DNA of 64,000 nucleotides from Segatella copri (lineage in GTDB: Bacteria; Bacteroidota; Bacteroidia; Bacteroidales; Bacteroidaceae), in assembly GCF_019249795.2 (NCBI RefSeq), contig NZ_CP156891.1, positions 620,001 to 684,000 on the forward strand, read 5' to 3'. Both the position numbers and the translations under genes were made by a program. Below, one piece after another: positions 9,818 to 19,700 of this stretch; positions within the stretch are counted from its first letter, which is position 1; every line of letters starts with the position of its first letter. The notes under the pieces are model-generated. The model was not told the origin of the DNA and did not search any database. It was given only the letters and a program-made list of their open reading frames with translations.

Positions 9818-11070
9818 TATACGTTTCTTTTTATAATATCTTTATAACATGCCAACAACTCTTGCTTAACATTATCAACAGAATGTCTTTTTCGAGCTTG
9901 GTCCATATTGTATTTGGAATAAGATTGCATTCTCGCTTTGTCTTCAAATAGTTCAACTATTGCATTAGCCATTTGCCATGGTTCATTAGCAGGAATAAGC
10001 AATCCACCCTTTTTATCTTCTACTAAAGTAGCTATTCCACCAACATGCGTTGAAATAATCGGCAAGCCTAACACCTGAGCTTCACAGATACTATTAGGAC
10101 TATTCTCTATATAGGCCGTATGAACATAAATGGAACTATCTGTCAATATCTTGGCTAATTGCTCTGCTGTAACATATCCTAAAATCTCAATATTACAATC
10201 CGAGAATTTCAAATGTTCTTTATTCTCTACCGCCTTTTTCATAAGAGGATCAAGCTGTCCAGCAACTTTCCACGTAAAATCTACTCCCATATTTTTCAAA
10301 ACATTCGCTGTTTTTAGCATCATGTCGATACCCTTCAAGAAAGAACTACAACCAACTGATATTATATTTATAACTTTGGATGTAGATAAACACCATTTTT
10401 TTGAAGATTCCAAGAAAACAGGCCTTAAAGCTTCCTCCACGTGATAGTATTTTGCCATCGGGCTCAGGGTGTTAACTAAAGCTCTATCCCATTCTGTACG
10501 TCCCATATAATTTGACACTGATTTCCAAATTTCAGTTTCCATATTCAAACGAGATAAATCCTTATAATAACTCCGATACAAACGCCATTGCTTACGTAGA
10601 TCTAGACCTATAGCCTTACTAATAGTAAAGCCGTTATACTTAGGAGGATACAAGGAATTAAAGTACGAAATCCAACTACCCTGAATATGAATTACACAAG
10701 GTATTTTTGTATATTTCTGTATCATACCAAAAGCCCACTCATTTCCAAAAATATGTATTAAATCAGGTTTCACCTTATCAATTATCTTCAATTCCTCTGC
10801 TACAATATGGTTGCAATTTGGATTCCAAGAAAACTGATCTATTATTTTTTCCGTTAAAGAATATTTAAAATTCATCGGATAATACCAAACGCCATCAACA
10901 CACTTGGCATCAGTATATTTATGACTTTCAAAAGCAATATGCAACTGGATTTCCGGACAACTCTTCACAATATTTTCTAAAGAGTCTTGCCAGCCACCAC
11001 CTACTATACCAGAATGCTCATATCGTGAAGGCATTGTGGTTTCAAACCAAAGTATCTTAATCTTATTCAT
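9817..11070 (-). CDS. Family 4 (GT-B) glycosyltransferase
   Basis: A 417-residue GT-B enzyme. The N-terminus (IKILWFETTMPSRYEHSGIV) and the C-terminal donor site (YIENSPNSICEAQVLGLPII, with the E-x7-E glutamates) are typical of GT4. SVGCSSFLKGIDMMLKTANV is the usual start of the C-terminal domain. It adds a sugar to the growing repeat unit in the cytoplasm. It is 26 bp downstream of an acyltransferase gene and couples to the polymerase by a one-base overlap. Confidence 0.92.
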   Translation of the reverse strand: MNKIKILWFETTMPSRYEHSGIVGGGWQDSLENIVKSCPEIQLHIAFESHKYTDAKCVDGVWYYPMNFKYSLTEKIIDQFSWNPNCNHIVAEELKIIDKVKPDLIHIFGNEWAFGMIQKYTKIPCVIHIQGSWISYFNSLYPPKYNGFTISKAIGLDLRKQWRLYRSYYKDLSRLNMETEIWKSVSNYMGRTEWDRALVNTLSPMAKYYHVEEALRPVFLESSKKWCLSTSKVINIISVGCSSFLKGIDMMLKTANVLKNMGVDFTWKVAGQLDPLMKKAVENKEHLKFSDCNIEILGYVTAEQLAKILTDSSIYVHTAYIENSPNSICEAQVLGLPIISTHVGGIATLVEDKKGGLLIPANEPWQMANAIVELFEDKARMQSYSKYNMDQARKRHSVDNVKQELLACYKDIIKRNV

Positions 11071-11096
11071 ATATATATCAAAAATCTTTTAAATTA

Positions 11097-12065
11097 TCAG
11101 CCAACAACATATTTAGCGAAACTATTCTTTTTAAGAAGAACAACTATATACCAACTCACCAAAGTTATGACAAAAAATTGCATAAGTGGATATAAAATAT
11201 AGTGCTCAGTCATCAAAGCATGAAAACAATCTATCCCATTCATCTCTTGGATTAGAATATGATGAACTATATAAATACCCATAGAGCATTTGTCAAGGCT
11301 TTTCATAGATGAAGATAGTGTAATCCCAGAAAAGTTCCTCAGAAACAGGAAAATAGAACAACAAAATAATAGACCTAAGAATCTTAAAGTTTCATCACTT
11401 TTATTGATGCAAGCAGTTGCAATCATTAGAAGCAACGAGCATATCATCACTGCACATTCATAATAACTTGACTTATTCTTTTTGAAGTTCATTGCTCCGA
11501 AAATCATACCAATTAAATAGAATGGAAAGTATTGACTAAATTGCCTTATTGTTAGTCCCCACATATTAATGGTAATTTTTTCTTGAAAGGCTATAACGAG
11601 ACAACATATCAGTAACAAAATTATTCGCCACTTATATTCTGTCCGCAAGACAAAATCAATAATGCGGCCAAATAGATAACATTCGAAAATGGTCATCAAA
11701 AACCATAAATGAGAAATTCCATAAAACAGAGATTTTACAGGTATTTTTTGAACTACAACTATAATTATACCAACAATAAAGTATGGAAGCATGACACGTA
11801 TAAACTTATCTTTAGTAAATTTCATAAGATTTCCATACCCCCCCAGAATTCGCTTATAGCCAAATAAAAATCCTGCTATGATAAAAAACAGAGGCAAATG
11901 GATATTACGCATTATTGCTATGAATACATCCCATAACGGTACTGATAAATCTGCAGAATAAGCCGCATCATCCCAAACTCCATAAGCGCAAAGACAATGA
12001 TAAAAAACAATTATAAGCATTGCGCTACATCTCAAAATACTAATATCATTAAATCTTTCGTGCAT
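11097..12065 (-). CDS. Acyltransferase-3 family membrane protein with in-frame G7 tract
   Basis: A 322-residue protein with about ten membrane segments and the family signature near the N-terminus (RCSAMLIIVFYHCLCAYGVW, HLPLFFIIAGFLFGYKR). It is expected to move an acetyl or other acyl group onto the polysaccharide at the inner membrane. Codons for LGGYG are encoded by a run of seven G (plus-strand C7 at 11838-11844), here in frame, so this gene is ON while its relative at 7801-8783 is OFF. Its start overlaps the flippase gene by 17 bp. Confidence 0.9.
   Translation of the reverse strand: MHERFNDISILRCSAMLIIVFYHCLCAYGVWDDAAYSADLSVPLWDVFIAIMRNIHLPLFFIIAGFLFGYKRILGGYGNLMKFTKDKFIRVMLPYFIVGIIIVVVQKIPVKSLFYGISHLWFLMTIFECYLFGRIIDFVLRTEYKWRIILLLICCLVIAFQEKITINMWGLTIRQFSQYFPFYLIGMIFGAMNFKKNKSSYYECAVMICSLLLMIATACINKSDETLRFLGLLFCCSIFLFLRNFSGITLSSSMKSLDKCSMGIYIVHHILIQEMNGIDCFHALMTEHYILYPLMQFFVITLVSWYIVVLLKKNSFAKYVVG
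11838..11844 (-). repeat. G7 homopolymer inside acyltransferase gene
   Basis: Seven C on the plus strand, coding Leu-Gly-Gly-Tyr in frame. A one-base change would end the protein within its first quarter. Confidence 0.85.
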
Positions 12066-13581
12066 AATTTCTAATTTTATCGATTACATATTTTCTTTCT
12101 GCTTTTGCTAATCCAACAAGGAAGACAGATATGCAAACAGTAAGTGCCATCAAGATGCATGCTGAAAGAATTAATAAAACTGACTTTCCGTAAATTATAT
12201 GACTTATCCACCAGCAAACAAGCAAAGTTAATACAGTTGTCAAGACTACAGGCCGACATGCTTCATTCAAAAAACACTTAATTGAAAAATCTAAAATTTG
12301 CCTCAAATACACCAACCTAACTACCATTAATACAAAATAAACTATTCCCATCAATAAATAAGGAATATAAGAAGGAAAGTTAATTAAGAATAATAGATAG
12401 CTAACAGGAAACACAAATATAGAAATAGCTGTTTCTAGAGCTACATATTTCTTAAGTTTTCCTGTTGCTAATATTGCCACATAAAGCATCTCACCTAAAA
12501 GAGTAATAAGTGCAACAAACATACTCCACCTTACAAAGCATGGAGCATAAGAAGGATATGTCTTTAGCCAAATTTTCAAGAGTTCATCGGCTTCGAAGAT
12601 AAATGGAATTGCAAAAATTAGCATCAAGAAATAACTATACTTAGTACTACTATATACAAGTTTCATCATATTTCCATAGTCCCCTGAAGAATAATATTTA
12701 ATAATTTGTGGTTTAGCTGCAGTGGTAAAGTTAGCCACAAAACCTCGTATAACAGTATCAACCTGTAATGCTACACCACGAGCTGCATTTATAGCAACAC
12801 CAAAAAACAAGTTCGAAAGAATATTTATACCTTGGGTGTTAAACATAAATGCCGAACATGTTATGGCATTAAGCCCCGCAAACTTTGCCATTTCCAAAAG
12901 TAAAGTCTTGTCCAAAATAAATTCATAATGACATTCGTCAAAATGCTTATGACAATAATGTCCATAAACATAACGAATAACAATGGACACTGCAAGCAAC
13001 AAGAATCCATAAGTTATTAATTTATCTACAGGTGATATAAATAATATATAGGCAATAGTTAATTTCAATATAGCCTCTAATACACTTACGTATGCAAAAG
13101 CTTTCATCTTTTCGTGTGCTATAATTACAGCATTATAAGGTACACTTATCAATGATACGACAAAAGCCAAAATTGAAAATTGCAAAACCCAATTTGCAGC
13201 TACCATACGATCAGGAGGGATATTCATCTTGGCATTTAAAAACCAAACACCTCCTATTTCTGCTATAAGTATTACAATTACAGACATTAACAACTGGATG
13301 TTCACACCTGTGCAGAATATTATATGTAATCGGTTCGAATTTTCCTTGCCTAATTCAAATGTAAAATATCTACTAATCGCCTGAGATAGTGTTGCTGTTA
13401 AAATTGAGAACATTGCAACGACACCACCTACCACATTATAAAGACCATAATCATCTACACCTAAAACATTAAGAACTACGCGGCTAGTATATAAGCCAAC
13501 CACCATAGTAACCAACGTACGAATGTATAAAGCTAATGTGTTCTTGGCTATTCTTTTATTATTTACGGAAGTCTGCGACAT
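12049..13581 (-). CDS. Wzx-like polysaccharide flippase
   Basis: A 510-residue protein with 12-14 hydrophobic segments. The opening (NTLALYIRTLVTMVVGLYTS, then RVVLNVLGVDDYGLYNVVGG) is characteristic of the oligosaccharide flippase/polysaccharide transporter family (MOP superfamily). It should move undecaprenyl-linked repeat units across the inner membrane for polymerisation by the EpsG-like protein. It lies 173 bp downstream of rfbB and overlaps the next gene, so it likely heads the assembly section of the operon. Confidence 0.93.
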   Translation of the reverse strand: MSQTSVNNKRIAKNTLALYIRTLVTMVVGLYTSRVVLNVLGVDDYGLYNVVGGVVAMFSILTATLSQAISRYFTFELGKENSNRLHIIFCTGVNIQLLMSVIVILIAEIGGVWFLNAKMNIPPDRMVAANWVLQFSILAFVVSLISVPYNAVIIAHEKMKAFAYVSVLEAILKLTIAYILFISPVDKLITYGFLLLAVSIVIRYVYGHYCHKHFDECHYEFILDKTLLLEMAKFAGLNAITCSAFMFNTQGINILSNLFFGVAINAARGVALQVDTVIRGFVANFTTAAKPQIIKYYSSGDYGNMMKLVYSSTKYSYFLMLIFAIPFIFEADELLKIWLKTYPSYAPCFVRWSMFVALITLLGEMLYVAILATGKLKKYVALETAISIFVFPVSYLLFLINFPSYIPYLLMGIVYFVLMVVRLVYLRQILDFSIKCFLNEACRPVVLTTVLTLLVCWWISHIIYGKSVLLILSACILMALTVCISVFLVGLAKAERKYVIDKIRNYARKI

Positions 13582-13611
13582 ATTAAGAAACTGCTAAATA
13601 GTTTATATTAA

Positions 13612-13743
13612 TCATTTTTGTAGTTCACCAATACACTTATTCAAACTATCTGCCCGATAAAAATAAACTTGTTCCACTATTCTTTTCCACCAACTGCATC
13701 TCATAACCGGATCTACGTTAGTACCTGCTACTAAAATGTACAT
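13612..13743 (-). CDS. Short unidentified ORF, 43 aa
   Basis: ATG at 13743 gives a 43-residue frame beginning MYILVAGTNVDPVMRCSWWK and ending at TGA 13612. The first residues faintly recall the start of a Rossmann-fold sugar reductase such as RmlD, but no GxxGxxG is present. It fills most of the gap between rfbB and the flippase gene. It could be a relic of a lost gene or chance. Confidence 0.3.
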   Translation of the reverse strand: MYILVAGTNVDPVMRCSWWKRIVEQVYFYRADSLNKCIGELQK

Positions 13744-13754
13744 GAACTATCCTT

Positions 13755-14888
13755 TTATCTATCTTTATACATATTATCGTAATACTTCTGATACTCCCCA
13801 GAAGTAACATGATCCATCCATTCCTGGTTCTCGAGATACCATTTCACCGTTTCTTCGATACCTTCCTCAAACTGGAGAGATGGCTCCCAACCGAGTTCCT
13901 TCTGCAACTTTCTAGAGTCGATGGCGTAACGCATATCGTGACCCTTTCTGTCTGTTACATAAGTAATCAAATCCAAGTCAGCACCCTCAGGACGACCGAG
14001 CAATCTATCAACAGTCTTGATTACCACCTTGATGATATCGATATTCTTCCACTCGTTGAAACCGCCGATGTTGTAAGTCTCGGCAATCTTGCCCTTGTGG
14101 AAAATCATATCGATGGCACGGGCATGATCTACTACATACAACCAGTCGCGCACGTTCTCACCCTTACCATATACAGGCAATGGCTTGCGATGACGGATAT
14201 TGTTGATAAACAGCGGAATCAACTTCTCTGGGAACTGGTATGGACCGTAGTTGTTAGAGCAGTTGGTCACGATGGTAGGCATACCATATGTATCGTGGAA
14301 AGCACGGACGAAGTGGTCTGAGCTTGCCTTGGATGCTGAGTATGGAGAGTGAGGATTATACTTGGTAGTCTCCAGGAAGAACTCCTCGCCATAAGCCTCA
14401 TGGTTCTTACCGCTGGATGCCTTGGTGGTGAAAGGAGCAGGAATACCCTCAGGATGAGTCATCTGCAAGGCACCATACACCTCATCGGTAGAGATGTGGT
14501 AGAAGCGCTTGCCCTCGTAACCCTCTGGAAGACTCTCCCAGTAAATCTTTGCCGCCTGGAGCAGAGACAGGGTACCCATCACGTTGGTATGAGCAAAAGT
14601 GAAAGGATCCGTGATACTTCTATCTACGTGGCTCTCGGCAGCGAGATGGATTATGCCATCTACCTTGTAGTCCTGCATCAGTTTCAGCATCAGATCGAAA
14701 TCACAGATATCACCCTTAACGAAAGTATAGTTAGGCTTGTCCTCGATGTCCTTGAGGTTAGCCAGGTTGCCTGCGTATGTCAACTTGTCGAGGTTGATGA
14801 TGTGATACTCAGGATATTTGTTCACGAAAAGTCTTACTACGTGTGAGCCGATGAAACCAGCACCGCCCGTGATAATGATATTCTTCAT
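13755..14888 (-). CDS. rfbB: dTDP-glucose 4,6-dehydratase
   Basis: A 377-residue extended short-chain dehydrogenase. It has GGAGFIG (8-14) for NAD binding, HLAAESHVDRS (81-91), STDEVYG (133-139) with the catalytic Asp-Glu pair, and YSASK with Tyr183 and Lys187. It converts dTDP-glucose to dTDP-4-keto-6-deoxyglucose, the second step to dTDP-rhamnose. It is slightly longer than the proteobacterial enzyme because of an insertion around 145-175. It is 94 bp downstream of rfbA. Confidence 0.97.
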   Translation of the reverse strand: MKNIIITGGAGFIGSHVVRLFVNKYPEYHIINLDKLTYAGNLANLKDIEDKPNYTFVKGDICDFDLMLKLMQDYKVDGIIHLAAESHVDRSITDPFTFAHTNVMGTLSLLQAAKIYWESLPEGYEGKRFYHISTDEVYGALQMTHPEGIPAPFTTKASSGKNHEAYGEEFFLETTKYNPHSPYSASKASSDHFVRAFHDTYGMPTIVTNCSNNYGPYQFPEKLIPLFINNIRHRKPLPVYGKGENVRDWLYVVDHARAIDMIFHKGKIAETYNIGGFNEWKNIDIIKVVIKTVDRLLGRPEGADLDLITYVTDRKGHDMRYAIDSRKLQKELGWEPSLQFEEGIEETVKWYLENQEWMDHVTSGEYQKYYDNMYKDR

Positions 14889-14982
14889 TAATATTTAATT
14901 CTAGAGAGATAGATGAGTTTGAGAACAGAGCGAAAAGTAGCTTAAAAAATGCTCTTATTCCCTCCCTCACCTATCTTATATT

Positions 14983-15891
14983 TTAATATTCTAAATTTTT
15001 CTTTAATGTACCATCTGCTTCATCAAGGATTGAAAGCAGATACTTGCCATAGTCATTCTTCAGCATAGGCTGAGCATTCTCACGCAACGTATCACTATCT
15101 ATCCATCCTTGGCGATAAGCAATACCTTCCAAGCAAGCGACCTTCAAGCCCTGACGTTTCTCCAAAACCTCGATAAAGGTAGATGCCTCAGAAAGGGAAT
15201 CATGGGTTCCTGTATCGAGCCAGGCAAATCCTCTTGCCATGGTCTGTACCTTCAGCTGCTTATCCTTCAGAAACTCCTGGTTGACTGTTGTGATTTCCAA
15301 CTCACCACGAGCAGATGGCTTGATATGCTTGGCTACTTCCACTACCTTGTTAGGATAGAAGTACAAGCCAACTACTGCATAGTTGCTCTTTGGATGCTCA
15401 GGCTTCTCCTCAATGCTGAGGCAATTGCCTTGTTCATCAAACTCTGCGACACCATATCGCTCTGGATCGCTGACACGATAACCGAAGACGGTAGCCTTGT
15501 TATTCTGCTCGGCATCTACTACTGCCTGATGAAGCATCTGATTTAATCCTGCACCATAGAAGATATTATCGCCCAAAACAAGGCAAGCGGAATCATTACC
15601 AATGAATTTATCTCCGATAATGAAGGCTTGGGCTAAGCCATCTGGTGATGGCTGCTCAGCGTATTCGAACTTGACACCGAACTGGCTTCCATCGCCTAAG
15701 AGGCGCTTGAAACCTGGCAAGTCGAAAGGGGTTGAGATTATGAGTATCTCACGGATACCTGCCAACATCAATACCGAAATAGGATAATAAATCATCGGTT
15801 TATCAAAGATTGGAATCAGCTGTTTGCTGATACCTTTGGTGATTGGGTACAAGCGTGTTCCGCTTCCACCTGCTAATACTATTCCCTTCAT
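14983..15891 (-). CDS. rfbA: Glucose-1-phosphate thymidylyltransferase
   Basis: A 302-residue nucleotidyltransferase starting [20 protein letters not shown], with the G-x-G-T-R loop that binds dTTP, and later VLGDNIFYG and [20 protein letters not shown]. It makes dTDP-glucose from dTTP and glucose-1-phosphate. The length is normal. It sits 30 bp downstream of rfbC. Confidence 0.97.
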   Translation of the reverse strand: MKGIVLAGGSGTRLYPITKGISKQLIPIFDKPMIYYPISVLMLAGIREILIISTPFDLPGFKRLLGDGSQFGVKFEYAEQPSPDGLAQAFIIGDKFIGNDSACLVLGDNIFYGAGLNQMLHQAVVDAEQNNKATVFGYRVSDPERYGVAEFDEQGNCLSIEEKPEHPKSNYAVVGLYFYPNKVVEVAKHIKPSARGELEITTVNQEFLKDKQLKVQTMARGFAWLDTGTHDSLSEASTFIEVLEKRQGLKVACLEGIAYRQGWIDSDTLRENAQPMLKNDYGKYLLSILDEADGTLKKNLEY

Positions 15892-15921
15892 TGTCTTAAT
15901 GTTAAATGATTAGTATCTTGT

Positions 15922-16509
15922 TTACTTGTATAAATCTACATCGATATCGAATGGACTATCAAAGTCTTTCAGCATAGCATGTTTTGTATCTTTCTCAGAG
16001 AGATTGGCATGCTCTGTAGGAATCTTCCAATCAATACCGAGGGTATCATCGAGGATAGAAATACCTCCATCTGCCTCTGGATGATAGAAGTTATCACACT
16101 TGTATTGGAAGACTGCTGTTTCTGAAAGAACGGCGAAACCATGGGCGAAGCCCTTAGGGATGAAGAACTGGCGATGATTGTCTTCTGTCAGTTCTACAGC
16201 CACATGCTTGCCATAGGTTGGTGATCCTTTGCGGATATCTACAGCTACATCAAGCACTCTACCTTTTACGCAGCGTACCAACTTGCTCTGGGTATAAGGT
16301 GGGCGCTGGAAGTGCAGGCCTCGCATTACGCCATAGCTGCTCATAGACTCGTTGTCTTGGCAGAAGTGAACACTGTGCCCCAGGATTGGGGCTACCTTTT
16401 CTTCAAACTCTCGCTCGCTGAAACTCTCGAAGAAGTAGCCACGAGCATCACGGAAGAGGCGTGGCTCTATAATGAGTACGCCTTCTATATCTGTTTTTAC
16501 TATATTCAT
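15922..16509 (-). CDS. rfbC: dTDP-4-dehydrorhamnose 3,5-epimerase
   Basis: A 195-residue cupin. GVMRGLHFQRPPYTQSKLVR carries the catalytic His, and FFIPKGFAHGFAVLSETAVF is the second conserved block. It epimerises dTDP-4-keto-6-deoxyglucose. Order is rfbC-rfbA-rfbB; rfbD, the final reductase, is not in the window. It is the first sugar-nucleotide gene of the locus. I found no TAnnTTTG promoter on the minus strand in the 242 bp before it (16510-16751), which hold only GC-richer DNA without a recognised feature, so it may depend on transcription from further upstream. Confidence 0.96.
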   Translation of the reverse strand: MNIVKTDIEGVLIIEPRLFRDARGYFFESFSEREFEEKVAPILGHSVHFCQDNESMSSYGVMRGLHFQRPPYTQSKLVRCVKGRVLDVAVDIRKGSPTYGKHVAVELTEDNHRQFFIPKGFAHGFAVLSETAVFQYKCDNFYHPEADGGISILDDTLGIDWKIPTEHANLSEKDTKHAMLKDFDSPFDIDVDLYK

Positions 16510-16751
16510 TGTTTTTGTTTTAATTTTTGTTCTTTAATAAGAAGTTCTAAAATCATCCCGTCCTTCTTTACCATTAAAGAAGGCTCCACCTCTCACCCCT
16601 GCCCTCTCTCCTCAGGAGCGAGGGAGGAAACCGCCCTACTCGGAACTCGGAACCGCTTCGCTCTAAGGTTGGCGGGGCATCAAAGCCCTCGCCATGTTTT
16701 GCGGGATGGGACCGCCATACGGGCTAACGGTGATTTACTGTTTCTATTAAT

Positions 16752-19700
16752 CTAATCCAATTCCATCTCATCATATTTCAACTCTCTTCCTCCCATCTTC
16801 CTTACATGAGTATATGCATACTTTGAGTAAGAAAGAAGGGCAGACAGAATCTTGCCACCATCCACTTCGATGATAGAGCTTTCTTTTTTGCCGAGGCTGT
16901 CGATGGAGCAGAGGGTGATGCCTTGGTGCTCGTCGTTCTCATCGTCAGAACATATCCAATAGCGGTCATGAAGAGGACCATCCTTTGAATTGTCGTCATA
17001 CCATACAAAGTTGAGGCTAAGGGTATTGGTTACTCCTGATGAAATAGACCTCCATGATGTGGTGTAATCCTCATTTTGATATTTCTGACGATGGGTAAGT
17101 ATTCTTATCTCCAAATCGTTGTTGATGTCGCAGAGCTGCTTGATAATAGCGAGGTCTTGTGGCTTGAAATATGGGTCGATAATGGTCAGTGTGTTGTAAT
17201 TGAATGACTGATACCAATTCAAAATGTAAGCCTTGGCTTTCTCCTCTTCTCCTACTTGGATATAGCCATCATCGGTGAAAGTACTTGTACGGATCAAACT
17301 CTCTACACGGTCAATCCGTTCTTTGGTGTCGGCAGCCAACGAAAGGACCAGTTTCAAATTGTAACGGAAGGCACGATGCATGTTGAGCAAGAAGTCCTTG
17401 TTCTGCCTAGACTGCTTGTACTTGCGGTACACATCCTCCATGATATACAAAATAGCAAATTTGGCATCATCTATGTTATGGTCGTAAATGTGCTTGATGG
17501 AAAGGTCGAGAATGCGATTCAATTCCAACACTTGGCCTTTGCCGTTAAGCAGGTTGTCAAGTTGCTTGGTAAAGAATTTCACTTGCTCACGACGGTTAAG
17601 GTTATCTATCGTATCTAACTTGTCGTGTGCCTGTTTCAACTTCTTAGCTGATGATATATGACTAAGCAACCGGTTCTTATATTGCACACGGGCTGGATCC
17701 TTGTCGAGATTGTTAACCATCTCTTCCGCTAATTCTGGCTTGTGCTGATAAACCATATCTATCAAGCGTTTATAATCATCGAGCGTTCCATTCAGGCGAA
17801 GGCTTCGCATGGCAGTTTCGGCAACAGGCTTAACCAGGTTGCCAAGATTATTCTCCACACACTCATTGATGCTCAAATCGAGTCGGTTTACCTTATCGAA
17901 AGTAGAGGATATTGACTCTGCCAGTTCTATGCCTTTTTCAAAGAACACTTCTTTGTCTCCCTTCTTCTGGAAATAAGGGGCTATCTGAAGAAACAGGAAT
18001 GCCTTGTCTGCTTTGTTGTCGATACGATCAATGGCATCAAACCAGGTTTTGCTGTCCTTATTAGAGAACTCTGATTTAGAATGGCGCAAAGCTGCAAGAC
18101 AGGCTATCTTATAACCATCATGCTGGATACCAAAGCGAGTAGGAAGTTTCTCGTTCACGATTCGCTCTATCTCATTGACAATTGCATTCTTCTGATTACT
18201 ACTTAATGTCTGCTTAGGTTTTCCTTCTTTCAGACTCTTGGCAATGATATTGACCACCTGATAGAAAATTTCATCGTTGGTAGAATGCTCCAGAATGGCT
18301 ATAAGGTCTTGATAGTCCTTGTATTCCAATGGGTATGCCTGATATTCCGCAGATACCCCAGACAGAGAGGCTTCCTTGCAGAAGATGAATTCTGTTACAT
18401 GCTTTAAACAGTCGTTCATGAACTGCTCATCGTAGCGGGTCAAGAGAGAATAAAGGGTATCCCTGCTATAATAGAACATGGCTGGCGCAATGCCAAAAAT
18501 GACTATTTTCTGATCCAATACCGAACAGGTGTCAAAATGAGCAGGGAAATATTTTCCGCATAGTTGGTTGAATTGCTTGGTATCGTTGGCAAGATAGTAC
18601 TCCAAAGCGATATTGCTCCAAATAACAGCTTTCTCGCCATCTGACAACTGCGCATCTATATCATCTGCAAACTGCGTCAAGAGCTGTTCGTCTTCGCACA
18701 TGCCATATCGTACAAGAAGTCCCATTGAACGGGAATAAAGTTCGAGGGCTATATCGTATGCCGTGATACAAGATGATGATGCCAAGAAACACTCAGTCTT
18801 CATCTTGCGACATTTTTTCAGGATGTCCTCGGCATCATCGCTTGAGACTTTGGCAAAGTTCTTTGCCAGGAAAAAGCCACATTCGATTCTTTCTTTCAAC
18901 ATCTCTATAGACTGCCAATTGTCTAATACTAAACCTTTAATCCTATTGGCAAATGAATCATCTGGAAAGTGTTTCGTCATCCACAAGTATATACGCATAA
19001 AGATGATAACCTTGCGTGACGGACGTTCCAATTTCTCAAAATAATGAAAATTGGCTTTCAACACTGGAAGGAATGCCTCATGATTTATCTGTTCGGCATA
19101 ATACAACATGCGAGACAGTAATTCGAGAGGGTTCTCACGGTTGTCGTAGGTATTGTCGGTCTTGGCAATTAAATCGAAAAACTTATCCAGCTTCACCTTT
19201 TTCTCTTCCTGTTTTAACAGATACTGACTGGCAGCCAAGGAATAGGCTCGCTTCTTGCGTTCCGTTGTGTTGATTTGGTCTATCAACTCATCTATCATCG
19301 TTGGGTAATCACATACCAATGCCTTGATTGGTTCTTCCACCACTTTCAGATGATAGGCGGTTTCTTCCAAAAGGTGTCGGATACCCGATATGATGTCACG
19401 GCGTATGTCGCCAGTGGAACAGCCCAAAGTATTCTCTGTCTCTGACCGTTTGCCCAGATAGTCAAACCTGCCTAACAGTTTTGACAGACAAGACACACGA
19501 ACCGATTCGTCTTCCAAATCACAGATGTAGAGATACAGAAGTTCAAGTCGGGACTTGCTCTCCTCAGGAAGGATGTCTTTTGTTGCCTCAATGATAGTCA
19601 GTTCGGCATCCACATAATCAAACGTCGGGTATTTGATGGTGTCGGTGAGAGATTCGATATAAGCCATAGCCTTTTTCATCTCTTCGGGCGTCATCTTTGA

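Noticed and set aside
11838..11844. G7 tract at 11838 as a second frameshift
   Set aside because: With seven G the acyltransferase frame continues uninterrupted to 11097, so this gene is intact here.
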